Assembly: GCF_000003605.2 (NCBI RefSeq)
Contig: NW_003115221.1
Location: 1-17,841, forward strand
DNA from: Saccoglossus kowalevskii
Lineage: Eukaryota > Hemichordata > Enteropneusta > Harrimaniidae
DNA: 17,841 nucleotides
Direction of reading: 5' to 3'
Part shown: positions 7,897 to 17,841 of the stretch, piece after piece
Layout of the letters: every line of letters begins with the position of its first letter
Position numbering within the stretch: position 1 is the stretch's first letter
Program-made: the position numbers and the translations under genes
Notes under the pieces: generated by a model
Database searches by the model: none
What the model was told of the DNA's origin: nothing
What the model saw: the letters and a program-made list of their open reading frames with translations, nothing else

Positions 7897-8528
7897 AGAG
7901 TTAGAGATTGGATACGTTTCTATAAATAAACGTTTGCAAAGTTGAAAACATTGTTTTAGCCTGCTGGAAACACATGTGATTGATATAATTCGTTTCAGGA
8001 AGTCACATGTTTTCCAGCTCAAACTCCTTAAAAATGGATGTAAACAAAATATACAGATCTGTCAACCTTACTGCCTTCATGAATATACCCAGAAAAGCAG
8101 CCATTTTTGAAGTGTCTAATCGAGGGTTTCCTAGATCCAAGAGGCAACGCTACTCGTCCAAAAACAAAGCTTCACACATGAATCTAACAGCTGATGTAAT
8201 TTATGTACGCCTTCACTCATCACATTACAGATAAAACCCGGTAGAAACTAAACATTGGCTAACAAACACCTCAAGATTTGTTGGCTGAACATCTGATAGA
8301 CTAATTGGTGGTATTTTACCAATGGAACGCTCTGCCTGCCTGACATCTAATACTTGTTCTACCAAATAGAAAACCCACTGTCATTACTTTTGTTAACGCT
8401 ATACGATTTCTTGTCAACAACTACATCATTATCACAAGTTCATGTTGAATCACAAATCAGTCTAAGCAAAGCTATAAACAGGTGGGATTCCACTTTGTGG
8501 TAGGATTTTCACATCATACGAAAATAAT

Positions 8529-8612
8529 TGTCAGAAGAGGGATTCGAACCCACGCCTACAGATGTAGACTGCGACCTGAACGCAGCGCCTTAGACCACTC
8601 GGCCATCCTGAC
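8529..8612 (-). tRNA. tRNA-Leu-CAG: tRNA-Leu(CAG), copy 9, A64U
   Basis: It is the same as copy 8: a single U-U mismatch in the T stem from A64 to U, with intact A box, B box and T4 terminator. Confidence 0.87.
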
Positions 8613-8811
8613 ACATATTTTGCATACCATCAGAGACAATAAACACAAATCATCAGGTATTTTGCTGATAAGAATCATATCAACAAGTATATCATTGTCA
8701 CAAGTTCATGTTGAATGACAAATCAGTCGAAGAAAAGCAGCAGGCGGACCTCATGAATAATGAAATGGAGTCTCATATTGTGGTATCAATTACACATAAT
8801 GCAAAAAGGTT

Positions 8812-8910
8812 TGTCAGAAGTGGGACACCAACTCACGCTTACACTTCTAGACTGCGGCTTAAAAGCAGCGACTTAAGGTTGATACCACTTAATAGATCTT
8901 CATGGCCGAC
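8812..8910 (-). pseudogene. Degenerate tRNA-Leu-like element, copy 9 (consensus)
   Basis: This copy is identical to the nine-copy consensus. The preceding plus-strand flank has a short loss ('atcatatcaac') shared with units 6 and 10. Confidence 0.8.
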
Positions 8911-9542
8911 AGAGTTAGCGATTGGATACGTTTCTATAAATAAACGTTTGCAAAGTTGAAAACATTGTTTTAGCCTGCTGGAAATACATGTGATTGATAT
9001 AATTCGTTTCAGGAAGTCACATGTTTTCCAGCTCAAACTCCTTAAAAATGGATGTAAACAAAATATACAGATCTGTCAACATTACTGCCTTCATGAATAT
9101 ACCCAGAAAAGCAGCCATTTTTGAAGTGTCTAATCGAGGGTTTCCTGGATCCAAGAGGCAACGCTACTCGTCCAAAAACAAAGCTTCACACATGAATCTA
9201 ACAGCTGATGTAATTTATGTACGCCTTCACTCATCACATTACAGATAAAACCCGGTAGAAACTAAACATTGGCTAACAAACACCTCACGATTTGTTGGCT
9301 GAACATCTGATAGACTTATTGGTGGTATTTTACCAATGGAACGCTCTGCCTGCCTGACATCTAATACTTGTTCTACCAAATAGAAAAACCACTGTCATTA
9401 CTTTTGTTAAGGCTATACGATTTCTTGTCAACAACTACATCATTATCACAAGTTCATGTTGAATCACAAATCAGTCTAAGCAAAGCTATAAACAGGTGGG
9501 ATTCCACTTTGTGGTAGGATTTTCACATCATACGAAAATAAT

Positions 9543-9626
9543 TGTCAGAAGAGGAATTCGAACCCACGCCTACAGATGTAGACTGCGACCTGAACGCAGC
9601 GCCTTAGACCACTCGGCCATCCTGAC
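9543..9626 (-). tRNA. tRNA-Leu-CAG: tRNA-Leu(CAG), copy 10, C61U and A64U
   Basis: It carries the same pair of T-stem and B-box changes as copy 6, exactly four units away, but here the T4 terminator is intact. Shared descent with copy 6 by block duplication or conversion is likely. Confidence 0.84.
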
Positions 9627-9825
9627 ACATATTTTGTATACCATCAGAGACAATAAACACAAATCATCAGGTATTTTGCTGATAAGAATCATATCAACAA
9701 GTATATCATTGTCACAAGTTCATGTTGAATGACAAATCAGTCGAAGAAAAGCAGCAGGCGGACCTCATGAATAATGAAATGGAGTCTCATATTGTGGTAT
9801 CAATTACACATCATGCAAAAAGGTT

Positions 9826-9924
9826 TGTCAGAAGTGGGACACCAACTCACGCTTACACTTCTAGACTGCGGCTTAAAAGCAGCGACTTAAGGTTGATACC
9901 ACTTAATAGATCTTCATGGCCGAC
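9826..9924 (-). pseudogene. Degenerate tRNA-Leu-like element, copy 10 (consensus)
   Basis: This copy is identical to the nine-copy consensus. Confidence 0.8.
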
Positions 9925-10554
9925 AGAGTTAGCGATTGGATACGTTTCTATAAATAAACGTTTGCAAAGTTGAAAACATTGTTTTAGCCTGCTGGAAACA
10001 CATGTGATTGATATAATTCGTTTCAGGAAGTCACATGTTTTCCAGCTCAAACTCCTTAAAAATGGATGTAAACAAAATATACAGATCTGTCAACCTTACT
10101 GCCTTCATGAATATACCCAGAAAAGCAGCCATTTTTGAAGTCTCTAATCGAGGGTTTCCTAGATCCAAGAGGCAACGCTACTCGTCCAAAAACAAAGCTT
10201 CACACATGAATCTAACAGCTGATGTAATTTATGTACGCCTTCACTCATCACATTACAGATAAAACCCGGTAGAAACTAAACATTGGCTAACAAACACCTC
10301 AAGATTTGTTGGCTGAACATCTGATAGACTAATTGGTGGTATTTTACCAATGGAACGCTCTGCCTGCCTGACATCTAATACTTGTTCTACCAAATAGAAA
10401 ACCCACTGTCATTACTTTTGTTAAGGCTATACGATTTCTTGTCAACAACTACATCATTATCACAAGTTCATGTTGAATCACAAATCAGTCTAAGCAAAGC
10501 TATAAACAGGTGGGATTCCACTTTGTGGTAGATTTTCACATCATACGAAAATAA

Positions 10555-10638
10555 TGTCAGATGTGGGATTCGAACCCACGCCTACAGATGTAGACTGCGA
10601 CCTGAACGCGGCGCCTTAGACCACTCGGCCATCCTGAC
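10555..10638 (-). tRNA. tRNA-Leu-CAG: tRNA-Leu(CAG), copy 11, U66A and U28C
   Basis: U66 to A loses the A7-U66 acceptor pair and U28 to C gives a C-A mismatch in the anticodon stem. One T of the trailer is missing, but the T4 run is present. It is likely a weak gene. Confidence 0.83.
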
Positions 10639-10838
10639 ATATATTTTGTATAGCATCAAAGACAATAAACACAAATCATCAGGTATTTTGCTGATAAGAA
10701 TCATTGTGAACAAGTATATCATTGTCACAAGTTCATGTCGTATGGCAAATCAGTCTAAGAATAGCAGCAGGCGGATCTCATGAATAATGAAAAGGAGTCT
10801 CATATTGTGGTATCAATTACACATCATGCAAAAAGGTT

Positions 10839-10937
10839 TGTCAGAAGTGGGACACCAACTCACGCTTACACTTCTAGACTGCGGCTTAAAAGCAGCGACT
10901 TAAGGTTGATACCACTTAATAGATCTTCATGGCCGAC
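10839..10937 (-). pseudogene. Degenerate tRNA-Leu-like element, copy 11 (consensus)
   Basis: This copy is identical to the nine-copy consensus. Confidence 0.8.
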
Positions 10938-11569
10938 AGAGTTAGCGATTGGATACGTTTCTATAAATAAACGTTTGCAAAGTTGAAAACATTGTTTTAG
11001 CCTGCTGGAAACGCATGTGATTGATATAATTCGTTTCAGGAAGTCACATGTTTTCCAGCTCAAACTCCTTAAAAATGGATGAAAACAAAATATACAGATC
11101 TGTCAACCTTACTGCCTTCATGAATATACCCAGAAAAGCAGCCATTTTTGAAGTGTCTAATAGAGGGTTTCCTCGATCCAAGAGGCAACGCTACTCGTCC
11201 AAAAACAAAGCTTCACACATGAATCTAACAGCTGATGTAATTTATGTAAGCCTTCACTCATTACATTACAGATAAAACCCGGTAGAAACTAAACATTGGC
11301 TAACAAACACCTCACGATTTGTTGGCTAAACATCTGATAGACTAATTGGTGGTATTTTACCAATGGAACGCTCTGCCTGCCTGACATCTAATTCTTGTTC
11401 TACCAAATAGAAAAACCACTGTCATTACTTTTGTTAAGGCTATACGATTTCTTGTCAACAACTACATCATTATCACAAGTTCATGTCGAATCACAAATCA
11501 GTCTCAGCAAAGCTATAAACAGGTGGGATTCCACTTTGTGGTAGGATTTTCACATCATACCAAAATAAT

Positions 11570-11653
11570 TGTCAGATGTGGGATTCGAACCCACGCCTAC
11601 AGATGTAGACTGCGACCTGAACGCAGCGCCTTAGACCACTCGGCCATCCTGAC
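11570..11653 (-). tRNA. tRNA-Leu-CAG: tRNA-Leu(CAG), copy 12, U66A
   Basis: The only change is U66 to A, shared with the adjacent copy 11, which removes one acceptor-stem pair. The boxes and terminator are intact. Confidence 0.87.
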
Positions 11654-11853
11654 ATATACTTTGTATACAATCAAAGACAATAAACACAAATCATCAGGTA
11701 TTTTGCTGATAAGAATCATTGTGAACAAGTATATCATTGTCACAAGTTCATGTCGTATGGCAAATCAGTCTAAGAATAGCAGCAGGCGGATCTCATGAAT
11801 AATGAAAAGGAGTCTCATATTGTGGTATCAATTACACATCATGCAAAAAGGTT

Positions 11854-11952
11854 TGTCAGAAGTGGGACACCAACTCACGCTTACACTTCTAGACTGCGGC
11901 TTAAAAGCAGCGACTTAAGGTTGATACCACTTAATAGATCTTCATGGCCGAC
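11854..11952 (-). pseudogene. Degenerate tRNA-Leu-like element, copy 12 (consensus)
   Basis: This copy is identical to the nine-copy consensus. Confidence 0.8.
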
Positions 11953-12584
11953 AGAGTTAGCGATTGGATACGTTTCTATAAATAAACGTTTGCAAAGTTG
12001 AAAACATTGTTTTAGCCTGCTGGAAACACATGTGATTGATATAATTCGTTTCAGGAAGTCACATGTTTTCCAGCTCAAACTCCTTAAAAATGGATGTAAA
12101 CAAAATATACAGATCTGTCAACCTTACTGCCTTCATGAATATACCCAGAAAAGCAGCCATATTTGAAGTGTCTAATAGAGGGTTTCCTCGATCCAAGAGG
12201 CAACGCTACTCGTCCAAAAACAAAGCTTCACACATGAATCTAACAGCTGATGTAATTTATGTAAGCCTTCACTCATTACATTACAGATAAAACCCGGTAG
12301 AAACTAAACATTGGCTAACAAACACCTCACGATTTGTTGGCTAAACATCTGATAGACTAATTGGTGGTATTTTACCAATGGAACGCTCTGCCTGCCTGAC
12401 ATCTAATTCTTGTTCTACCAAATAGAAAAATCACTGTCATTACTTTTGTTAAGGCTATACGATTTCTTGTCAACAACTACATCATTATCACAAGTTCATG
12501 TCGAATCACAAATCAGTCTAAGCAAAGCTATAAACAGGTGGGATTCCACTTTGTGGTAGGATTTTCACATCATACCAAAATAAT

Positions 12585-12668
12585 TGTCAGAAGTGGGATT
12601 CGAACTCACGCCTACAGATGTAGACTGCGACCTGAACGCAGCGCCTTAGACCACTCGGCCATCCTGAC
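12585..12668 (-). tRNA. tRNA-Leu-CAG: tRNA-Leu(CAG), copy 13, G52A
   Basis: G52 to A leaves an A-C mismatch in the T stem and changes the first B-box base. The rest is consensus. The flank just beyond it (12710-12860) has an unusual cluster of single-base losses. Confidence 0.85.
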
Positions 12669-12860
12669 ATATATTTTGTATACCATCAAAGACAATAAAC
12701 ACAAATCATCAGTATTTTGCTGATAAGAATCATTGTGAACAAGTATATCATTGTCACAAGTTCATGTCGTATGGCAAATCAGTCTAGATAGCAGCAGCGG
12801 ATCTCATGATATGAAAAGGAGTCTCATATTGTGTATCATTACACATCATGCAAAAAGTTT

Positions 12861-12959
12861 TGTCAGAAGTGGGACACCAACTCACGCTTACACTTCTAGA
12901 CTGCGTTTTAAAAGCAGCGACTTAAGGTTGATACCACTTAATAGATCTTCATGGCCGAC
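12861..12959 (-). pseudogene. Degenerate tRNA-Leu-like element, copy 13 (two changes)
   Basis: GGCTT is GTTTT on the plus strand, altering the anticodon-loop side. The first of these changes is shared with copy 15. This unit returns to the outer-subfamily markers on its right side. Confidence 0.77.
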
Positions 12960-13591
12960 AGTGTTAGCGATTGGCTGCGTTTCTATAAATAAACGTTTGT
13001 AAAGTTGAAAACATTGTTTTAGCCTGCTGGAAACACATGTGATTGATATAATTCGTTTCAGGAAGTCACATGTTTTCCAGCTCAAACTCCTACAAAATGG
13101 ATGTAAACAAAATATACAGATTTGTCAACCTTAATCCCTTCATGAATATACCCGGAAATGCAGCCATTTTTGAAGTGTCTAATCGAGGGTTTCCAAGATC
13201 CAAGAAGCAACGCTACTTGTCCAAAAACAAAGCTTCACACATAAATCCTACAGCTGATGTAATTTATGTAAGCCTTCACTCATCGCATTACAGATAAAAC
13301 CCGGTAGAAACTAAATATTGGCTAACAAACACCTCACGATTTGTTGGCTAAACATCTGATAGACTAATTGGTGGTATTTTACCAATGGAACGCTCTGCCT
13401 GCCTGACATCTAATTCTTGTTCTACCAAATAGAAAAACCACTGTCATTACTTTTGTTAAGGCTATACGATTTCTTGTCAACAACTACATCATTATCACAA
13501 GTTCATGTCGAATCACAAATCAGTCTAAACAAAGCTATAAACAGGTGGGATTCCACTTTGTGGTAGGATTTTCACATCATACGAAAATAAT

Positions 13592-13675
13592 TGTCAGAAG
13601 TGGGATTCGGACCCACGCCTACAGATGTAGACTGCGACCTGAACGCAGCGCCTTAGACCACTCGGCCATCCTGAC
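13592..13675 (-). tRNA. tRNA-Leu-CAG: tRNA-Leu(CAG), copy 14, U55C
   Basis: The invariant U55 of the T loop, normally pseudouridine and paired with G18 in the tertiary fold, is C, and the B box reads GGTCCGAATCC. Other parts are consensus. Reduced function is expected. Confidence 0.85.
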
Positions 13676-13875
13676 ACATATTTTGTATACTATCAGAGAC
13701 AATAAACACAAATCATCAGGTATTTTGCTGATAAGAATCATTGTGAACAAGTATATCATTGTCACAAGTTCATGTCGTATGGCAAATCAGTCTAAGAATA
13801 GCAGCAGGCGGATCTCATGAATAATGAAAAGGAGTCTCATATTGTGGTATCAATTACACATCATGCAAAAAGGTT

Positions 13876-13974
13876 TGTCAGAAGTGGGACACCAACTCAC
13901 GCTTACACTTCTAGACTGCGGCTTAAAAGCAGCGACTTAAGGTTGATACCACTTAATAGATCTTCATGGCCGAC
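13876..13974 (-). pseudogene. Degenerate tRNA-Leu-like element, copy 14 (consensus)
   Basis: This copy is identical to the nine-copy consensus and belongs to the inner subfamily although it is flanked by outer-type units. Confidence 0.8.
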
Positions 13975-14606
13975 AGAGTTAGCGATTGGATACGTTTCTA
14001 TAAATAAACGTTTGCAAAGTTGAAAACATTGTTTTAGCCTGCTGGAAATACATGTGATTGATATAATTCGTTTCAGGAAGTCACATGTTTTCCAGCTCAA
14101 ACTCCTTAAAAATGGATGTAAACAAAATATACAGATCTGTCAACCTTACTGCCTTCATGAATATACCCAGAAAAGAAGCCATTTTTGAAGTGTCTAATAG
14201 AGGGTTTCCTCGATCCAAGAGGCAACGCTACTCGTCCAAAAACAAAGCTTCACACATGAATCTAACAGCTGATGTAATTTATGTAAGCCTTCACTCATCA
14301 CATTGCAGATAAAACCCGGTAGAAACTAAACATTGGCTAACAAACACCTCACGATTTGTTGGCTAAACATCTGATAGACTAATTGGTGGTATTTTACCAA
14401 TGGAACGCTCTGCCTGCCTGACATCTAATTCTTGTTCTACCAAATAGAAAAACCACTGTCATTACTTTTGTTAAGGCTATACGATTTCTTGTCAACAACT
14501 ACATCATTATCACAAGTTCATGTCGAATCAAAAATCAGTCTTAGCAAAGATATAAACTGGTGGGATTCCACTTTGTGGAAGGATTTTCACATCATACGAA
14601 AATAAT

Positions 14607-14690
14607 TGTCAGAAGTGGGATTCGAACCCACGCCTACAGATGTAGACTGCGACCTGAACGCAGCGCGTTAGACCACTCGGCCATCCTGAC
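14607..14690 (-). tRNA. tRNA-Leu-CAG: tRNA-Leu(CAG), copy 15, G23C
   Basis: G23 to C produces a C12-C23 mismatch in the three-pair D stem. The A-box core, B box and terminator are intact. Confidence 0.86.
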
Positions 14691-14890
14691 ACATATTTGT
14701 TATACCATCAGAGACAATAAACACAAATCATCAGGTATTTTGCTGATAAGAATCATTGTGAACAAGTATATCATTGTCACAAGTTCATGTCGTATGGCAA
14801 ATCAGTCTAAGAATAGCAGCAGGCGGATCTCATGAATAATGAAAAGGAGTCTCATATTGTGGTATCAATTACACATCATGCAAAAAGGTT

Positions 14891-14989
14891 TGTCAGAAGT
14901 GGGACACCAACTCACGCTTACACTTCTAGACTGCGTCTTAAAAGCAGCGACTTAAGGTTGATACCACTTAATAGATCTTCATGGCCGAC
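14891..14989 (-). pseudogene. Degenerate tRNA-Leu-like element, copy 15 (one change)
   Basis: There is one base difference (CTGCGTC for CTGCGGC on the plus strand), at the same site as one change in copy 13. Confidence 0.78.
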
Positions 14990-15621
14990 AGTGTTAGCGA
15001 TTGGCTGCGTTTCTATAAATAAACGTTTGTAAAGTTGAAAACATTGTTTTAGCCTGCTGGAAACACATGTGTTTGATGTAATTCGTTTCAGGAAATCACA
15101 TGTTTTCCAGCTCAAACTCCTACAAAATGGACGTAAACAAAATATACAGATTTGTCAACCTTACTGCCTTCATGAATATACCCAGAAAAGCAGCCATTTT
15201 TGAAGTGTCTAAACGAGGGTTTCCAAGATCCAAGAAGCAACGCTACTTGTCCAAAAACAAAGCTTCACACATGAATCTAACATCTGATGTAATTTATGTA
15301 CGCCTTCACTCATCACATTACAGATAAAATGCGTTAGAAACTAAACATTGGCTAGCAAACACCTCACGATTTGTTGCCAAAATATCTGGTAGACTAATTG
15401 GTGGTATTTTACCAATGGAACGCTCTGCCTGCCTGACATCTAATTGTTGTGCTACCAAATAGAAAAACCACCGTTATTACTTTTGTTCAGGCTATATGAT
15501 ATCTTGCCAACAACTACATCATTATCACAAGTTCATGTCGAATAACAAATCAGTCTAAGCAAAGCTATAAACAGGTGGGAGCCCACTTTGTGGTATGATT
15601 TTCACATCATACCAAAATAAT

Positions 15622-15705
15622 TGTCAGAAGTGTGATTCGAACCCACGCCTACAGATGTAGACTGCGACCTGAACGCAGCGCCTTAAACCACTCGGCCATG
15701 CTGAC
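15622..15705 (-). tRNA. tRNA-Leu-CAG: tRNA-Leu(CAG), copy 16, three changes, probably dead
   Basis: This is the most damaged copy. G6 to C breaks an acceptor pair, a D-loop C is U, and C62 to A breaks a T-stem pair and the B-box end. The anticodon CAG and terminator remain. Confidence 0.8.
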
Positions 15706-15905
15706 ACATATTTTGTATACCATCAGAAACAATAAACACAAATCATCAGGTATTTTGCTGATAAGAATCATTGTGAACAAGTATATCATTGTCACAAGTT
15801 TATGTCGAATGACAAATCAGTCTAAAAATAGCAGCAGGCGGATCTCATGAATAATGACAAGGAGTCTCATATTGTGGTATCAATTACACATCATGCAAAA
15901 AGGTT

Positions 15906-16004
15906 TGTCAGAAGTGGGACACCAACTCACGCTTACACTTCTAGACTGTGGCTTAAAAGCAGCGACTTAAGGTTGATACCACTTAATAGATCTTCATGGC
16001 CGAC
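15906..16004 (-). pseudogene. Degenerate tRNA-Leu-like element, copy 16 (one change)
   Basis: One base differs (ACTGTGG for ACTGCGG on the plus strand), weakening the anticodon-like stem. Confidence 0.78.
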
Positions 16005-16636
16005 AGTGTTAGCGATTGGATGCGTTTCTATAAATAAACGTTTGCAATGATGAAAACATTGTTTTAGCCTGCTGGAAACACATGTGATTGATATAATTCG
16101 TTTCAGGAAATCACATGTTTTCCAGCTCAAACTCCTACAAAATGGACGTAAACAAAATATACAGATTTGTCAACCTTACTGCCTTCATGAATATACCCGG
16201 AAAAGCAGCCATTTTTTAAGTGTCTAATCGAGGGCTTCCTAGATTCAAGAGGCAACGCTACTCCTCCAAAAACAAAGCTTCACACATGAATCTAACAGCT
16301 GATGCAATTTATGTACGCCTTCACTCATCACATTACAGATAAAACGCGGTAGAAACTAAACAATGGCTAACAAACACCTCACGATTTGTTGGCTAAACAT
16401 CTGATAGACTAATTGGTGGTATTTTACAAATGGAACGCTCTGCTTGCCTGACATCTAATTCTTGTGCTACCAAATAGTAAAACCACTGTCATTACTTTTG
16501 TTAAGGCTATACGATATCTTGTCAACAACTACATTATTATCACAAGTTCATGTCGAATCACAAATCAGTCTAAGCAAAGCTATAAACAGGTGGGATCCCA
16601 CTTTGTGGTATGATTTTCACATCATACCAAAATAAT

Positions 16637-16720
16637 TGTCAGAAGTGGGATTCGAACCCACGCCTACAGATGTAGACTGCGACCTGAACGCAGCGCCTTA
16701 GACCACTCGGCCATCCTGAC
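16637..16720 (-). tRNA. tRNA-Leu-CAG: tRNA-Leu(CAG), copy 17, consensus sequence
   Basis: This copy is identical to copy 1 over all 84 nt, with an intact A box, B box and T4 terminator, although it lies in an outer-subfamily unit. Agreement between distant copies 1 and 17 suggests this is the ancestral, functional sequence. Confidence 0.97.
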
Positions 16721-16920
16721 ATATATTTTGTATACCATCAAAGACAATAAACACAAATCATCAGGTATTTTACTGATAAGAATCATTGTGAACAAGTATA
16801 TCATTGTCGCAAGTTCATGTCGAATGGCAAATCAGTCTAAGAATAGCAGCAGGCGGATCTCATGAATAATAAAAAGGAGTCTCATATTGTGGTATCAATT
16901 ACACATCATGCAAAAACGTT

Positions 16921-17019
16921 TGTCAGAAGTGGGACACCAACTCACGCTTACACTTCTAGACTGCGGCTTAAAAGCAGCGACTTAAGGTTGATACCACTTA
17001 ATAGATTTTCATGGCCGAC
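16921..17019 (-). pseudogene. Degenerate tRNA-Leu-like element, copy 17 (one change)
   Basis: One base differs from consensus near the D-arm side (AGATTTTC for AGATCTTC on the plus strand). Confidence 0.78.
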
Positions 17020-17650
17020 AGTGTTAGCGATTGGATGCGTTTCTATAAATAAACGTTTGCAAAGATGAAAACATTGTTTTAGCTTGCTGGAAACACATGT
17101 GTTTGATATAATTCGTTTCAGGAAATCACAAGTTTTCCAGCTCAAACTCCTACAAAATGGATGTAAACAAAATATACAGATTTGTCAACCTTAATCGCTT
17201 CATGAATATACCCAGAAAAGCAGCCATTTTTGAAGTGTCTAATCGAGGGTTCCTAGATCCAAGAGGCAACGCTACTTGTCCAAAAACAAAGCTTCACACA
17301 TGAATCTAACAGCTCATGTAATTTATGTAAACCTTCACTCATCACATTAAAGATAAAATGCGTTACAAACTAAACATTGGCTAACAAACACCTCACGATT
17401 TGTGGCCAAAATATCTGATAGACTAATTGGTGGTATTTTACCAATGGAACGCTCTGCCTGCCTGACATCTAATTCTTGTGCTATCAAATAGAAAAACCAC
17501 CGTCATTACTTTTGTTAAGGCTATACGATATCTTGTCAACAACTACATCATTATCACAAGTTCATGTCGAATCACAAATCAGTCTAAGCAAAGCTATAAA
17601 CAGGTGGGATCCCATTTTGTGGTATGATTTTCACATCATACCAAAATAAT

Positions 17651-17734
17651 TGTCAGAAGTGGGATTCGAACCCACGCCTACAGATGTAGACTGCGACCTG
17701 AACGCAGCGCCTTAGACCACTCGGCCATCCCGAC
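17651..17734 (-). tRNA. tRNA-Leu-CAG: tRNA-Leu(CAG), copy 18, A4G
   Basis: A4 to G gives a G-U wobble in the acceptor stem, which is structurally tolerable. Everything else is consensus, so this is a plausible functional gene. The window ends 107 bp further on, before the matching degenerate element. Confidence 0.92.
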
Positions 17735-17841
17735 ATATATTTTGTATACCATTAAAGACAATAAACACAAATCATCAGGTATTTTACTGATAAGAATCAT
17801 TGTGAACAAGTATATCATTGTCACAAGTTCATGTCGAATGA

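Larger units (their letters stand above)
1..17841. repeat. Tandem array of a ~1,014-bp tRNA-Leu repeat unit
   Basis: The whole window is one head-to-tail array. Using the first plus-strand base of each tRNA as a phase marker, units recur at 414, 1430, 2439, 3452, 4467, 5480, 6493, 7514, 8529, 9543, 10555, 11570, 12585, 13592, 14607, 15622, 16637 and 17651, a spacing of 1,007-1,021 bp. All units have the same orientation, and no non-repeat sequence is present at either edge, so the array continues beyond the window. Units are very similar but fall into subfamilies. Units 4-12 and 14 have 'cagagttag' just beyond the degenerate tRNA element, whereas units 1-3, 13 and 15-17 have 'cagtgttag'. The pattern fits amplification by unequal crossing over and gene conversion (inference). 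Clusters of tRNA genes in tandem repeats are known in several eukaryotes. Confidence 0.98.

Noticed and set aside
1-17841. CRISPR-like or bacterial repeat array
   Set aside because: The repeat is about 1 kb with no unique spacers, and the tRNA has eukaryotic internal promoters, no encoded CCA and Pol III terminators.
1-17841. Entamoeba-type tRNA array
   Set aside because: The architecture is similar, but the base composition looks less AT-rich than expected for that genus and the tRNA body is closest to animal tRNA-Leu-CAG. This is not fully excluded without a search.

Overview
This window is one uninterrupted tandem array. A unit of about 1,014 bp (observed spacing 1,007-1,021 bp) repeats head to tail from end to end: there are 17 full periods plus a partial unit at each edge, so the array runs past both ends of the window. 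The organism is a eukaryote and most likely an animal. The repeated gene is a nuclear-type tRNA-Leu(CAG) on the minus strand with an internal A box and B box, a long type II variable arm, no encoded CCA, no intron and a short T-run terminator. Outside the variable arm its sequence is close to the animal tRNA-Leu-CAG consensus as I know it. I cannot name a species.

Layout of each unit, read along the plus strand: (1) a spacer of about 630 bp without a recognisable gene, holding a 56-nt inverted repeat and a badly decayed tRNA-like remnant; (2) the 84-nt tRNA-Leu(CAG) gene (minus strand), 18 copies in the window; (3) about 200 bp of flank; (4) a 99-nt degenerate tRNA-Leu-like element (minus strand), 17 copies, with UAA at the anticodon position, a broken B box and an enlarged D arm. 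The segment from the decayed remnant to the tRNA and the segment from the tRNA to the degenerate element align with each other, so the 1-kb unit was itself built by older internal duplication of a roughly 270-300 bp tRNA module.

The most striking point is an inversion of the expected conservation. Only 2 of the 18 tRNA genes are consensus and two more carry only G-U wobble changes; the other 14 have stem mismatches or changes at invariant bases, and some defects are shared by runs of adjacent units. The supposed pseudogene is identical in 9 of 17 copies. It also keeps a T5 terminator and an A/T-rich TATA-like element about 25 nt upstream. It may be a functional small RNA, or it may only reflect recent amplification.

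No protein-coding gene is supported. The many short open frames recur because the DNA recurs; several are antisense to the tRNA. One unit, around 12.71-12.86 kb, carries a cluster of single-base losses that looks like a consensus or assembly error.
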